This document shows, in pieces, positions 26,541 to 38,451 of a stretch of 64,000 bases of DNA. The notes beneath the pieces are model-generated. The model did no database searches and was not told the origin of the DNA. It saw only the letters and a program-made list of their open reading frames with translations. Location: positions 53,632-117,631 of the forward strand of contig JANTQF010000092.1 of the NCBI GenBank assembly GCA_032988165.1, written 5' to 3'. The first letter of the stretch is position 1. Each line of letters opens with the position of its first letter. The position numbers were made by a program, and so were the translations under genes. This stretch comes from Emmonsiellopsis sp. PD_33. Lineage: Eukaryota > Ascomycota > Eurotiomycetes > Onygenales > Ajellomycetaceae.

Positions 26541-27060
26541 ATAAAATGGAAATTCAATTCAAGCTATGATATATATCACTACTGTTAGGGTTAATTACAT
26601 GGGGACACAATCAAGAAGATGATGATTATAAAGTATGGTAGGGAGAGGGAGATTACAGATAGTTCCCACAAGGAGACCATAATCAAGGAGGAGAATATAC
26701 TTGCAAGTTAATGTTAATGATTTGAGCCTTCTTTACTTATAAGTGTTATCAAATATTGTTACCTTATTACATAATCATTCTGAGATCAAACTAGTACTGA
26801 AATTCTGGTTATACCTGGTCCTGTTTCTATCACACTTCCCTTAGTCATTTTACATGCTTTATTTCTTAAAAGAGGTCATTTTTCATGCTTCAAACCTACT
26901 CATTTAGTCTATTTACCTACATATAATTTATAATTAAGTTATTAAATATGTTCTAAATTCTTGGGGTCATGTTTTATTCCACATATAGGACTGAAACCAA
27001 ATCAAACCAAACTAAACATGCATGAAAATTCATGGTCCCAGCAGCCAGTCTATAGATAAT

Positions 27061-28300
27061 CCTAATTTAAATTGTGTTCTTATTTTTTCCTACATGTACT
27101 GCTTTACTTGATCCCTTGATGAATCTATAGATATTTATTTTAGATTGCTGAATCCAGTGAGAAAATCCCAAGCTATCTATAGAACTTTCATAGGAATTAC
27201 CCTATTATATCTATTCTAGTTGCTTACTTTCATTCACTACATTACTCCTGATTCTGAGCTGCTATCATGGAAATTTATTGTGCTATATCTAAATCACTAT
27301 TTATTTGTGAATTAACTGCTTGAAGCTCCCATACAAATTCCCCATACATTTCTTAGAAATCACCCACTTTTTTACTCCCTTAAAAAGTACTTTCTCTCTT
27401 TCCAGTTTTTGAGTTTTTCTAAGATTTTCTGTAGTTCTTTCTTTAAAAGAGCATAGTACATATACATTCATCATGTTAGCATGCATCTTCTAGCTGCTCT
27501 TATCCCTAAAATAGTATAATATCTTTTTTACTTTCTACACTTTTCTGTGAACTCTTCCTCTTAGAAGATTTATTCCATCTAATGATAGTTATTAATATCA
27601 GTAGCCCTTATATTTAAAGAACTACAGAATGATCTTTCACATTCAGATAGTAGAACTTATTCATTAAATTATTAAGTATTTTAACTCTAACTTCTCTTAT
27701 TATAACTCTTTATAGGACACTATAATTATAAGAGCAATATTTATAACTAAGTAAACTACTCACTTAAACTCTCCATCTAAGTCCAGGCAGGCATTCATAA
27801 AACCACAAGGGCATACATACTCACAAGCCAATTCACATAGAAGTTCTAAGAATGCTCAGGTAGTCTCACTGATATCATTAGACTGGCTCATTAATTACTC
27901 ATTACTTAATCAAGCAGTTCTCAAATTTCATAACTACATAGACTACTTCAAGCAGAGTCACACATTCACCCACTGAGAAGAAACATTCTTTAAGACTTTA
28001 TCAATAAGATAGGTATATCTCCTACTAGGCTTAAAATCATACTTAGAGGACAATACCTTACTCTATTCAGCTCAACTACTCTTGCAGATTAACTTAGTAT
28101 CAAGCAGCACATTATTTTGCAGAGTATCAGAGCTAATACTTATAGAGTCTTCAGAAATCCCAAATATAACTCCAATTAATAAAGAGTAACTCTTACAGCT
28201 ACCATCCATTGAATAGCTAGATAATATATTAAATATGAACAGCATCTTAGCTGCTGCAAGTACTAATAAATCTACTGATGATACAGATTTCATCCTGTGC
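27061..28300 (+). other. Chromovirus leader segment right of the hAT insertion
   Basis: AT-rich DNA between the hAT element and gag; together with 21,254-21,507 it would form the untranslated leader. A primer-binding site was not recognised. Confidence 0.35.
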
Positions 28301-29330
28301 TAGATGTAAATTCTACAGAAACTACTTTTCTATGCTAGGGTTATTATTACTTAATCAGCATTAGCTCAGCCACCAGTGCAGCCTCTGCCTGCACCACTAA
28401 CATTAATCACTCCATGGAAATCTCAGGACATCAGTTTTTTCTATCCTGATGCACTGACATCATGAGGCTGTGACAATGTTATTAATAAAGAAGGCAAGAT
28501 TTATTATAGAGATGTCCATGTGTTTACAAACTAGCTTAAGATTGCAGTTTTAACCAGGAATGTAGCAAGAATCCAATAGAATTTAAATTTATATCTCAAA
28601 GGAGAAGTAGAATTCTAGTAGAATCAGGAGCTAAATAATATTATCTGCACAGGACTTATTATTATAAATAATGAAGTAAATGAATAGATCAAGATTCTCT
28701 AACAGTAATTTTACATTAAGGGTAATTAGATGTTATAAAAGCTTAATGAGATCAAGTATTCTCTCCAGAATCTTTATAATAGATATAGTTTAATCTCTTA
28801 CATCCTTAATGTCTTTATAGCTGTGAAACACTGCAGCTAAGGAGAAATCAAGTATACTCAAATCCTACATATATGGAACAATCTGAATGTCACCCTACAA
28901 GCTACTATTAACAAATCAGAAGAGGATATAATTATTAAAGAATTTACTGAGATTATTTACTATAAGTAGATCAACTGAACAGATTGATTCACAAGTAATG
29001 ATTAATATATAAATAGTATGTATAATTAGTATGGATCTTATTACAGTAACTTTACTCCTTAGAGTAATTATTATGAGTGTGATAGAGGATCATACTCCTA
29101 CTAGTTTGAACAACTCACTTACTAATATCAGCTCAGATACTAGATATAGAACTATACTAATAAATAATACTACAACTACAGCAGGAATAACAATTAATAT
29201 GGCAGCAATAATAACTAATATAGTAGCTGCTATAATCAGTGTGATAGAAACTATTAAGATAAAGCCCCATAAGATTATTCTAAACTGCCAGCCTTAAAGT
29301 AACAGCTCCAGCTATTAGCATCTAAGGGTA
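28300..29330 (+). pseudogene. Chromovirus gag, degenerate
   Basis: The translation gives WKSQDISFFYPD, then GKIYYRDVHVFTN.LKIAVLTRNVARIQ.NLNLYLKGEVE, the capsid pattern shared by many ascomycete Gypsy gag proteins, and NEIKYSLQNL.NR.S..SYI. A Tyr/Asn/Ser-rich C-terminal region follows; no zinc knuckle is visible. Stops are at Gln codons. Confidence 0.7.
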
Positions 29331-29739
29331 CTTTTAATACTAACCTGCTCAGCAGGCAGCCATGAAATCAGCAGCCATGCAAATAAGTAGTATTCCATAC
29401 TAACCTTAAGGAATCAGAGGAGTCCACAGAAGATCCATATGATTAAGAGGCAGAGTTTGACCCTTACTATAATAATATAAAAATGCTCATGAATGATCTA
29501 TAGGAGCAGCTATATAATAATGATGCATATAATCTAGAGGTAGATACATTTCATATAGACTCTACAACAGCTATCTATTATAAATATAATGAAATATTTA
29601 ATTCATATAATAATCTATATAAGTATCTAAAGACTTGCACAGCAACTTCATAGGCCTTCCATGCAAGCCCTGACTTTGCATCACAAGTGATAGTATTCTA
29701 GTAGCCAGCTGATCCAGATACACTATATAGTTATATATT

Positions 29740-32700
29740 TTATAACTGAAAATATGCTACTATCATGGTGTTCTGCCAGAACACCTTCAAGCTACTGCTA
29801 ATATATGTAGACTCTAGCTGCATAATGATGCTTATAAGTAAGAAGTTTCTTAAGTAGCAATGCAATAAAATATCACATCTAGCTTGCCCATAAATACCAG
29901 TTAGAGGCATTAAAGACTCTATAGAATTTTCTGAGATGATTATAATTTCACTTATATTATCTATAGTTCTACTAGATAAGAAATGTACATCAGTGCTTAT
30001 CTAGATCTTAGTGGAAGTATATATCATTAATAACCTCTATATCAATCTGCTGCTTGATATAGATAATATAGTGCTAGAGAGCATCACTATAGATCTAGAC
30101 AAAAGAATGCTGTGAATAAAGTCATGTAAGAATATAGAAGCTAAGATTTTAGTGATATTAAAAAAAGACCATTAAGTTATCAGACTAGTATATTTAGATG
30201 CCAAAGTCATCATTCTGCCCAGATTAGAGGTAAAAATTCCCCTTAGATGCTACCTTAGCAAAGAGGAACATCTACCTATAAATAGGGACTATATCTTCAA
30301 CCCTGTCATACTGCCACTCCAGATATATATGCAAATTATAGACTATAATCTTCTATTTGCTCATATCATTAACAATATGAATAGGTAGATTATAATCCCA
30401 TGGAGATCTCACATCAGCACTCTAAGAGAATATAATGCTACTAGTACATACTTAGTTAATCTCATAGCAGAACTATTAGCTCTTAGTCTACCTAAGAAAT
30501 AGCCCTAGTATAAATTAGATGACAATCTAAATATATCAGAATTACTAGAGGAATCTTCACACATCATTAATATCAACCTCATTAGGGTAGAAGTAAAACT
30601 ATCTAATAGTATAATAATCTATGATAATAAGGAGATCACAAAATACTTTGCATAGATTTGTAATGAATTCTCTGAAATCTGAGAAGACCACAGTAATATT
30701 ATGAACCTACTAGAGGATGAATAAATATAAATTCCTCTCTTACCACTAGAGGATTATAAGCTCCAGATCCAAGTGAAGGTATACTCTTTAGATCAGAAAG
30801 ACTATGAGATTATAGATAAACTCTTCAACAAATTGCATGCTTAAGGGCATATAAAATGGGCAACAAACCACACTCCCTCTGAATACCTAGTATTTATAGT
30901 TTGAAAGGAAGTAAATAGCATATAGAAAGATTACTCTATAATTGATGTCTGAAAATTAAATAAGATAGTTGAGTCTGATATATATCTAATGACATAGCAG
31001 GTAGAGATCATCAACTCTATAAAAGAATATTACTATATTATTATTCTTAACTACATGAGCTTCTTCTACTAATAGAGAGTCTACTGTGATCACTGATGAT
31101 ATTTATTAGTTGTGTCACACTGTGAACAGGAGATCCCCTTAGTTACTATAATGAAATATATAAACTTGCTGGCATATATATAGCACAAAATTGACCTCTT
31201 TCTAAAGAAGTTCAAAAAGTTTGTCTGCTATTACATTGATGACCTAGTTACTATAAGTATCATTATAAAGAAATATAATAAACATCTAAGAAAGATTTTC
31301 AGCCTGTTCTGTGATAAGAATATTATCATCAACCCAAAGAAAGTATTTATTAGCTTCCTCTTAGTTAGACTACTAGGATATAAGGTCTCATCTCTAGGCC
31401 TTATACTAATAGAGGATTATATTACTGCACTGATAAGAATCACATTTCTCAAGAATCTAAAGAACTTAGAGACTTACTTTAGCACAATAGGATGGCTGAG
31501 AAACTATGTGCTCTTTTATACCTATCATGCAGAGCTCCTATAAGCACATAAGATGATACTTCTTAAGGATGCACCAGTAAAAAAAAGATTATAAACTCAA
31601 TTCTCTGCCTGAACACCCCTTGGAAAGCCCATGAAAAAAGAAGAAAAGACATTTAATGATATACAAGTAGTATTTACTAAGGATTTATTTCTGATACATT
31701 ATAATAGCATGTAATATCTCTTCTTCAATGTTGATGCTTCTAAATAGAGAGGCTTTAAGGTGATGATATTTCATGTAAAATCAGAATAGATATTACTTAA
31801 GAAGATATAGTATGAAAAAATCCCAGACTTTAAGACTCTACCTCTATTAATTATGATGGAGCTCATTATGTTTCTCTCTAAGATCCTCATACCAGTAGAA
31901 ACTAGATACTAGCCAATTAAACTGAAGGTTACATGTCTGGTCTGGGCACTCAAGAAAGTATAATATATAATTAAGACTATAGAACTTCCAGTGATTATAT
32001 ATACTAATTATTTAGTCACACTATAAATTACCAAATAGACATCACTGATCATCTCTTTTACAGATAAGCTCAACTTAAGGCTCATTTAAGTTGCTCAATA
32101 CATATAGTAATTCAACCTATAGATATTTTATAAACCTGATCACACACATATCATCTCAGATGCCCTGTCTTGATTACAGTCAGATACACCTATAAATCAG
32201 AATGAGCTTCTGAAAGACCTAACTACTAAGGCTATAAATATATTTCTAGTGGATTATACAGCTATAATAGTTATAATATCTCTATAGTTCTAGTAAAGAC
32301 TTCTGGATACCTACCAGTAAGACTCAAGGCTAGCTATAATTTTAGAAGTTATAAAAGCAAACAGTGCATTGCCCATGAAAAATCAATCCAAGCTATTATA
32401 TCACATTAATTCTAATGATAACCTACTATATTATGACTATAAAGATATCATACAGCTCTACATTCCTTAGCCCCTTATTAGCAACATCATTAAGATCACA
32501 CATTCAGACACACATCTTAAATCACAGTAAATTATAGAGAAGTTAAATGAGTTATTCATCTACAAGAAGACTTACCTTATTAAAGAATATATCTACTACT
32601 ACCTTAGCTGCCTCTAAAACACTACTTACTATTATAAATTATATGACACATTGTAGTTAATCATCACAGAGCTATTTCTATTTCATATCATTATAATTAA

Positions 32701-33745
32701 TATTATCCTTAGTCTTCTCAAAGGATAATTCAACACCAGCATGATTATTACTTATAAAGTAAGCAAGAGGACAGCCTTCATCCTAGAACATTAGAATTAA
32801 AATGCAGAATTCTGGGCTAAGCCATTCATCAAGTAGCTGGTAATGAGTGACTGAGGCATACTATCTTATATCATTTCAGATAGAGATAGGAAGTTTCTCA
32901 GTTAATTCTAAGTAATAATCTTCAAATCTCTTAGAGTAGAACTTCTCTATACTATAGCTTACTACCCTCAAGCAGACAGCTAATTAGAGATTATAAATCA
33001 GACATATGAAATCACCCTCCAACACATAATTATAGTACTGAAAGATTCATAGCAATGAGAGGACTCAGCTCTCTCATTTCAAGCACTCTTTAATAATATT
33101 ATAGTATTAGTAATAGGGATATCCCCCTACTAATATATATATAGCTAAAAGCTCAAATCACTACTTCAGCTAGCACAGACTTTTCAAAATCAGGATTCTC
33201 AGAACTTCTCCAGCTATTTTAATATAAATAAGGCACTCCACACAGCAGCAATATTTATAAAGAAGTATTATGACAAGAAGTACACTTTAAGGTTCTTCAC
33301 TACAGATAATAGAGTCTTTCTCTAAATTGGTAAAGGCTACAACATACCTCTACTTCAAGCTTATAATAAGTTTACCCCTTAGTATGCAGGTTTTTTCACA
33401 GTCCTCTATCAGGTTAGTAGCCTTGCCTATCTTCTGGACCTCTCAGCATACTTCTAGGTACACCCTATAATATCCATTGCTCACTTAGAACTCACCTTCT
33501 GGGAAGAGGACCCCTTCAGATGTACCCCACTGGCATTAGGCCCTGTAGTGATGGAAGATGATACATCAGAATGATAATCATATAAACTTAAGAAAATACT
33601 AGTAAAATAGATTAAGAACCTTAAATATAGTATAAAGGTCAAATATCTCATGCAATGAAAAGAGTACAGACTAGAAGAGAATTAGTAGTATCTTGCACAT
33701 ATCCTGCTGAATGTAAAAGAACTTATATAATAATATAAGTATAAA
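29740..33745 (+). pseudogene. Chromovirus pol: protease, RT, RNase H, integrase, chromodomain
   Basis: Domains in order: protease YVDSSCIMMLIS (about 29,805); reverse transcriptase with the catalytic box VCYYIDDLVTIS (about 31,220); RNase H starting FFNVDASK (about 31,720); integrase with ISDRDRKFLS (about 32,875) and AYYPQADSQLEIINQT (about 32,960), matching the usual aYHPQtDGQsE.iNqt; and a C-terminal chromodomain SYKLKKILVK...VKYLMQ.KEYRLEEN (about 33,580-33,740), matching ...yeVekIL...yLVkWkGY..eenTW. The chromodomain places the element among chromoviruses. Stops are CAG, CAA, CGA or TGG-derived. Confidence 0.85.
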
Positions 33746-34530
33746 TAAGAAGAATTCTATTCACCATTGATCTTATAATAGTGAGGCTGATCCCTAAAGA
33801 TAGTAGCCTAGAAATCTCAAATCTCTATAAATAAACTTAAAAGTGCTTTAACATTCATAGAATATTAATTATAAGGAAAAAGATAGAATTACCAATCATG
33901 GAGACTTCATACCTCTACATGATATTAAAATACTTATTGTTTATTTAAATTTTATACTCTATAGAATCTCCATCACCCTGCTATTATATTAACTTATATA
34001 GATATCACCCCCATGTATCCACATATGCACATTTATAACTTTATTATCCTAAAATACATCTGCCCCCACTAATTAAGAGGTTATATCCATGGAATTTCCA
34101 TATCCCTATCTGTTATTAAAAGCTTCCCATGCCTGGACTATCACTATTCACTATGGAATGTTTATTGCTATGTTAGAACTATACTATCTTACACTAGTTG
34201 TACTCTATTTACTTATATGCTACTCACTAGTCTTATCCCTATTCACTTTTATATGCAAGCTACTTATTAATATACTGTCTTATTTAGCTTCATTCACCCT
34301 ACCTAGCACAGACATCAAACTACAGAATATAGAACTTTCATGATAAATACTATTACTATAGCACATTCTTACATCAGGATTCACCATATACATGGAAGAC
34401 TTATCACAGTAAATCTTCTAACCTCTTAGCCTACTCACCTTCATACCTATTATTATAGTGAATTCACTAATAACACTTCACTTACACACATAAATCTCCT
34501 ACTAACCTATTTAATCTCTATTAACTCTTA
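33746..34530 (+). other. Spacer between chromovirus pol and extra frame
   Basis: AT-rich, pyrimidine-leaning. An 84-codon open frame at 34,089-34,343 encodes a Leu/Tyr-rich hydrophobic peptide, but no family is visible. May contain splice or promoter signals for the downstream frame. Confidence 0.35.
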
Positions 34531-36497
34531 ATAATTTTAGTAACTATATACAAGACATCCAGTCTACCCATCTACCTACAAGTAAATATTACAGAATCTC
34601 CAACAGTATAATACCTTTCAAGCACTTACAGTTAGTAGCAGCTGATAACCCCCTCATCTCAGCTCACACACTAAAGAGACAGTGTAAGATAGGAATCAGT
34701 TCATCTACCCTAATCACAGGCTAATTCAGTATAAAAGAAAAAGAGAAGATAGCAGCCTAGTAAGTTAAGAACAACAAGGCTATTAAGAACATCAAGGCAA
34801 TGGGTTATGTAGAGAAGTATGCTATGAAGTTTGTCATCAAAATATATAAATATACTCTACCTTTAGAGATAATCTCCATTAAGTCAGTAAGTATGCTTAA
34901 AAAAGTTATTAATAATATGAATAAGCAAGCTGCAAATTAATAACTACATAATAACTATAGCATCTTCAAAGCATAAAAGTAGTTATAGAAGCAGGCTGAT
35001 AAGAAGCACAAGAAGGAGATACTATAAATTGTAGGTAATACCTTATAATACTTATCTCTTAAGATATGTCTGAACCCAGATAATAAATACAACTTCAAGG
35101 GACTATCACCTAATATACTATTAGCTGAGGATAAAGTTAAAGTGAGAAAGCTTAAGATTAGAATGACTATTAATAGAATAAAACTAAAGATAACTATAAA
35201 TTATAACACAGAAGATATTACAGAGATTTATAACTATAATAAATCTGTATACCTATATCTTACTGTAAAGAATTCAGATTATGAGTACTATAATTTACTG
35301 AGATATTATCTTTAGAAGAATTAAATACACTTTAACTTAATATATACTATTAAGGATAACTGCAATGCTGCTGCCAAGCAAGTCCAGAGCTAATAAAATA
35401 TAGATAAGATGATAGTAGAAAATATACACTACACTTAATTTCATAATTAGCAGGTAGAAACTCATAACTAAGAGATCAATCTCTTAATCAATGAATAGTA
35501 TCAAGGAAATATCAGTATATTTTTGCCTAGTACAATTAAAGATCAAGTTAATAAGGCTGTGAACAACCTGTAGGAGTAAAATAAAAAGAAATAGATCAAT
35601 CAGACTAAATCACATAATATTAGATAATCTGCAGCTAGTATTATTAGAAGCTAATATATTAATTGTATAGATATAGAGATCCTACAGCACTTTCATAAAG
35701 AATAGAGATAGATAGATAGCTTAGTAGATATAAGAAGTAGTAGCTCTCTCAGTAAACAAACTGAGAAGAACATCTCAGATAGTGATATACTTACAGAGTG
35801 ACTTACTGCAAGCCTCTCTCACACAGTTAGTATTATTTCTACTGTAGCTATCATCATAATCATATCATCTCATACTGTACTTACTTAGCAGCCAAATCTA
35901 TCTATAAATCTTTAAGTAGTCAAACACATCACAATCCTCTACAATATAAGCAGGGAAGAAGCCCTTAAAGAGGTTAATCAGCTTCTCATCATAGAAATAT
36001 CCCACACTGATATATGCACACTGTCTGCCAACAAATTGCACTAGGCTATAAACAAGATTCAAGCCTAAGCCCTCACCAAGAAAAAAGCTTAATATGACAC
36101 TGTTAGGAATAAAGCTATCTACCTTATAATGATATTACACAACCTAGAGGAATATAAAGCTTAGTAGGCTACTTAGTAATATTATTATATAGAAGTTATA
36201 TATATCATTATACTCAATAAAAGCACACAGAAGATCAATAAGAATATTAATGCTATCATGTAGACTAATAATTAACTCATTAAGCCCACTAATAGTATAT
36301 ATCAGGAAGATATAATTAAATAAGTTGCTTGTCTATAGAATCTTCACCATAATAAGGCAGAAAGCACAGTTAGTATGTAGGCAGATAAAGGCATTACCTA
36401 TTAAGTCATACTTGAAATGCTATGGGTAGAACTGAAGAGTGCACTGAATAAGTTAGATATAGAGATAAATGATGAATAGATAGATGATTTAGTTTAA
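34531..36497 (+). pseudogene. Unrecognised extra frame (about 655 codons) after chromovirus pol
   Basis: One reading frame runs from about 34,531 to 36,497 without a net shift. It is interrupted only by TAG/TAA at likely Gln codons and a TGA at a likely Arg codon (about 35,800). It begins NFSNYIQDIQSTHLPTSKYY, continues with SAHTLKRQCKIGISSS and a Lys/Asn/Gln-rich, largely helical body, has a hydrophobic Ile-rich stretch near 35,830-35,870, and ends in an acidic NDEQIDDLV-type tail (one Q restored by reading TAG). It lies on the same strand as gag-pol and stops about 120 bp before the right LTR. I do not recognise a domain. It may be a captured gene or an accessory (env-position) gene. Confidence 0.6.
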
Positions 36498-36618
36498 TTT
36501 TAATTAACACTTTATTTATTATTATATTATACTTTTTGCTATTTCATTTATTTACTCTACATTTCTATATGTAACTACAGCAATGAGGGCATCACATGCC
36601 TTTCTGAAAGAGGCTACT

Positions 36619-36790
36619 TATTATGCATGCATGCTTCATGCCATGGTCCACACTATAGGACATCCATGATGCTTAGTCACCTACATAGCTTAGTCAGGCC
36701 CCATGATATAAATAGCTATGGGTAGCTTAGAAATGTAGAGAATCAACCTTATTCTATGTAATATTTTCATGTCAAGTTTTCCTAATTATA
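36619..36790 (+). repeat. Right (3') LTR of inner chromovirus
   Basis: 172 bp, begins TATTATGCATGC, ends AATTATA; same length as the left LTR, followed by ATAAC. CpG ancestry is suggested where one LTR has CA and the other TG at the same place. Confidence 0.88.
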
Positions 36791-36795
36791 ATAAC

Positions 36796-37424
36796 TAGCA
36801 CTTTATGAGTATCAGGGTTTACCTACTCAATCTTATAATATCCCAGGAATTTTACTTTGAGAAGGTCTCAGTCTGTCTTAATCTCTATAGATTGATTATT
36901 ATATTATATCCTGACTTCCTCCTCTAAATATCTATAGAATATTTAGGCCTTCATCTATTTCATCTTTTCTATCTTTATCTTCTTCTATTAATTTTCAATA
37001 TCATTCTTTACATTCTTAATATACTTTTTGAGATCCTCCACCCCATCATTACTTTTCTTGAAAGACTAGATCTGGATTTCTTTACCAGCTATTTTACTAC
37101 CTCTACTTGATTTCAATTCCATTAATGAAGTAATTAAGAAAGTAGGTTCTACTTTTTGTTCTGACTCAGCTGACCCTAAATCTGCACTACTGATTTACTC
37201 ACTATTTATCTCTGCAACTTAGAATACAATTAGTTGGCTATTCACTGAATGACTATCTACTATTAGTAGTCTCAAAATAGATTATTATGCTATGAAATGG
37301 AAAGGTTGTTCCCTGCTCATTATTTATCTAATTTATCTTACTCTTCTTTTCCTCTCTCTTCTGGTATCCTCCTTGTTTGGTTGTTCAACTAGTAGAATAA
37401 AGCCTTTTCATGGGGATGTCAAAC
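36796..37424 (-). pseudogene. Outer Gypsy element gag-like frame (5' end)
   Basis: On the minus strand, from about 37,125: MELKSSRGSKIAGKEIQI, then KKSNDGVEDLKKYIKNVKN and further Lys/Glu/Gln-rich helical text with TAG at Gln codons. This looks like the coiled-coil start of a gag protein. The frame is cut at 36,795 by the chromovirus insertion. Confidence 0.55.
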
Positions 37425-37670
37425 TGAAAGACTAGCACATCTCTTACTCTTAAGGTCTACTATCTAACTACCTGAAGACTCTCATAAAGAAACATAATAA
37501 AAAATACCTTAATCATCATTTAGAAACTGTAGGATTGATGATTTCTAAAAGCTAGAGAACTGGGGGGATTTCCCCTTCAAATACAGGCCCAGTTGCTGAC
37601 CTTTCCAACTGGAAGGTCTGGGTGCACTAGGTTGCCAACCTGGAGGTCGGAGACCACGTGACCCCTCACA
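37425..37670 (-). repeat. Right LTR (5' LTR) of outer Gypsy element
   Basis: 246 bp, TGAAAG...CTCACA. Its last 25 bp keep CG dinucleotides (TCGGAG, CACGTG) that the left copy has lost. GTAG follows. Confidence 0.85.
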
Positions 37671-38451
37671 GTAGGTAGGGTTCCCAAAAGGGAAACGGCT
37701 AGCCCTAACTCCATTTCCCCCAGACCGCACGCCAGCTTTGCCTTTACTTCCCCGCTTCCTAGGGGGTACGCTACTTAATGATGAGTGCAACAGGATTCGG
37801 CTTGGAAAGCTACCTAGTATTGGAGCCTGGCTCCATGAGATCGTCGATACTGCTCATGAATGCACCATGAATGCTCTTTGGGCTGGGTGTTTTGGGTGAG
37901 GGTTGCTGCCCAGCCATGACTACGCGAGGTGCTCGAATGTGTTCGTCTTTCGGTGGGTGGCATGGACAATATATAAACGCCGATAACGGTGCTGGTATGT
38001 ATGGATGTATCTGTCTTATCCAATACATTCTGGGTTCTTGTCCAACACATTCTGTTTCAGCTGGTGCCCGCCGCAGATGATTCCTGTCTGTGTTGAAGGC
38101 TGATCATGATATCACAAAAAACTGCTCGTCCAAAAAAAAAACCCACAGCCCGTCAACTGAAGCTAGCGACCATTAGTTCTCATTCTCAGCTTGGCTGCCC
38201 AGAACCGTTGAGTCTGGGGGCCCTTTCGAGGTGAATGCAGGGAAGACCTCGGTTGGCACGGTTCTCACATGAGATATCCCCATACCCCAGACTGATCGAC
38301 CCAGCTGAGGTCGAATCGTCTGCAGCCATAATATATATAGTTCGCCGCATTGTCGCTCCGTTTTCCTCTCCTCTTCGTCGTGGACGGATGTCAGCTTTCT
38401 CGCCTCGTACACTCATGCTTGGGATAAACGGCACACACAACCAAGCCCATC
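37671..38451. promoter_or_regulatory. Upstream region of the P450 gene with TATA-like box
   Basis: Normal-composition DNA from the transposon edge to the P450 start. ATATATATAG at 38,331-38,340, 112 bp before the ATG, is a good TATA box. The first part (37,675-37,800) directly abuts the outer LTR. No gene is supported here. Confidence 0.5.

Larger units (their letters stand above)
21516..27052 (+). mobile_element. hAT DNA transposon (5.5 kb) nested in the chromovirus leader
   Basis: The ends are inverted repeats of 21 bp differing at one base: TAGACTGGCTGCTGRGACCAT at the left and its complement at the right. The 8-bp sequence TAGATAAT lies directly outside both ends (21,508-21,515 and 27,053-27,060), the exact duplication size made by hAT transposases. 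It contains a degenerate transposase (24,358 to about 26,540) and a second frame from 23,022. The element is CpG-free like its surroundings, so mutation acted after it inserted or on it as well. Confidence 0.92.
21082..36790 (+). mobile_element. Inner chromovirus (Ty3/Gypsy) retrotransposon with extra 3' frame
   Basis: Two 172-bp direct LTRs flank 15.7 kb, and the 5-bp sequence ATAAC lies immediately outside both (21,077-21,081 and 36,791-36,795), a perfect target duplication inside the outer element. Gene order on the plus strand: leader (interrupted by a hAT element at 21,516-27,052), gag (about 28,300-29,330), protease, reverse transcriptase, RNase H, integrase and chromodomain (about 29,740-33,745), then an unrecognised frame of about 655 codons (34,531-36,497). 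Frames are kept but punctuated by CAG/CAA/CGA-derived stops. A third, truncated copy of its end lies at 6,075-6,355. Confidence 0.9.
13872..37670 (-). mobile_element. Outer Gypsy-type LTR retrotransposon, nested host (about 23.8 kb with inserts)
   Basis: Bounded by two direct repeats of identical length (246 bp), each starting TGAAAG and ending CTCACA. The 4-bp sequence GTAG flanks both outer ends (13,868-13,871 and 37,671-37,674), a candidate target-site duplication. Genes run on the minus strand: gag-like frame near the right end, then (after the inner insertion) reverse transcriptase and integrase toward the left. About 15.7 kb of the length is a second retrotransposon inserted at ATAAC. 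No CG is seen except in the outer edge of the right LTR. All copies of its genes are broken by stops. Confidence 0.85.

Noticed and set aside
37671..38080. Small frames next to the outer LTR
   Set aside because: Overlapping on both strands with no family signal; the region fits a promoter.
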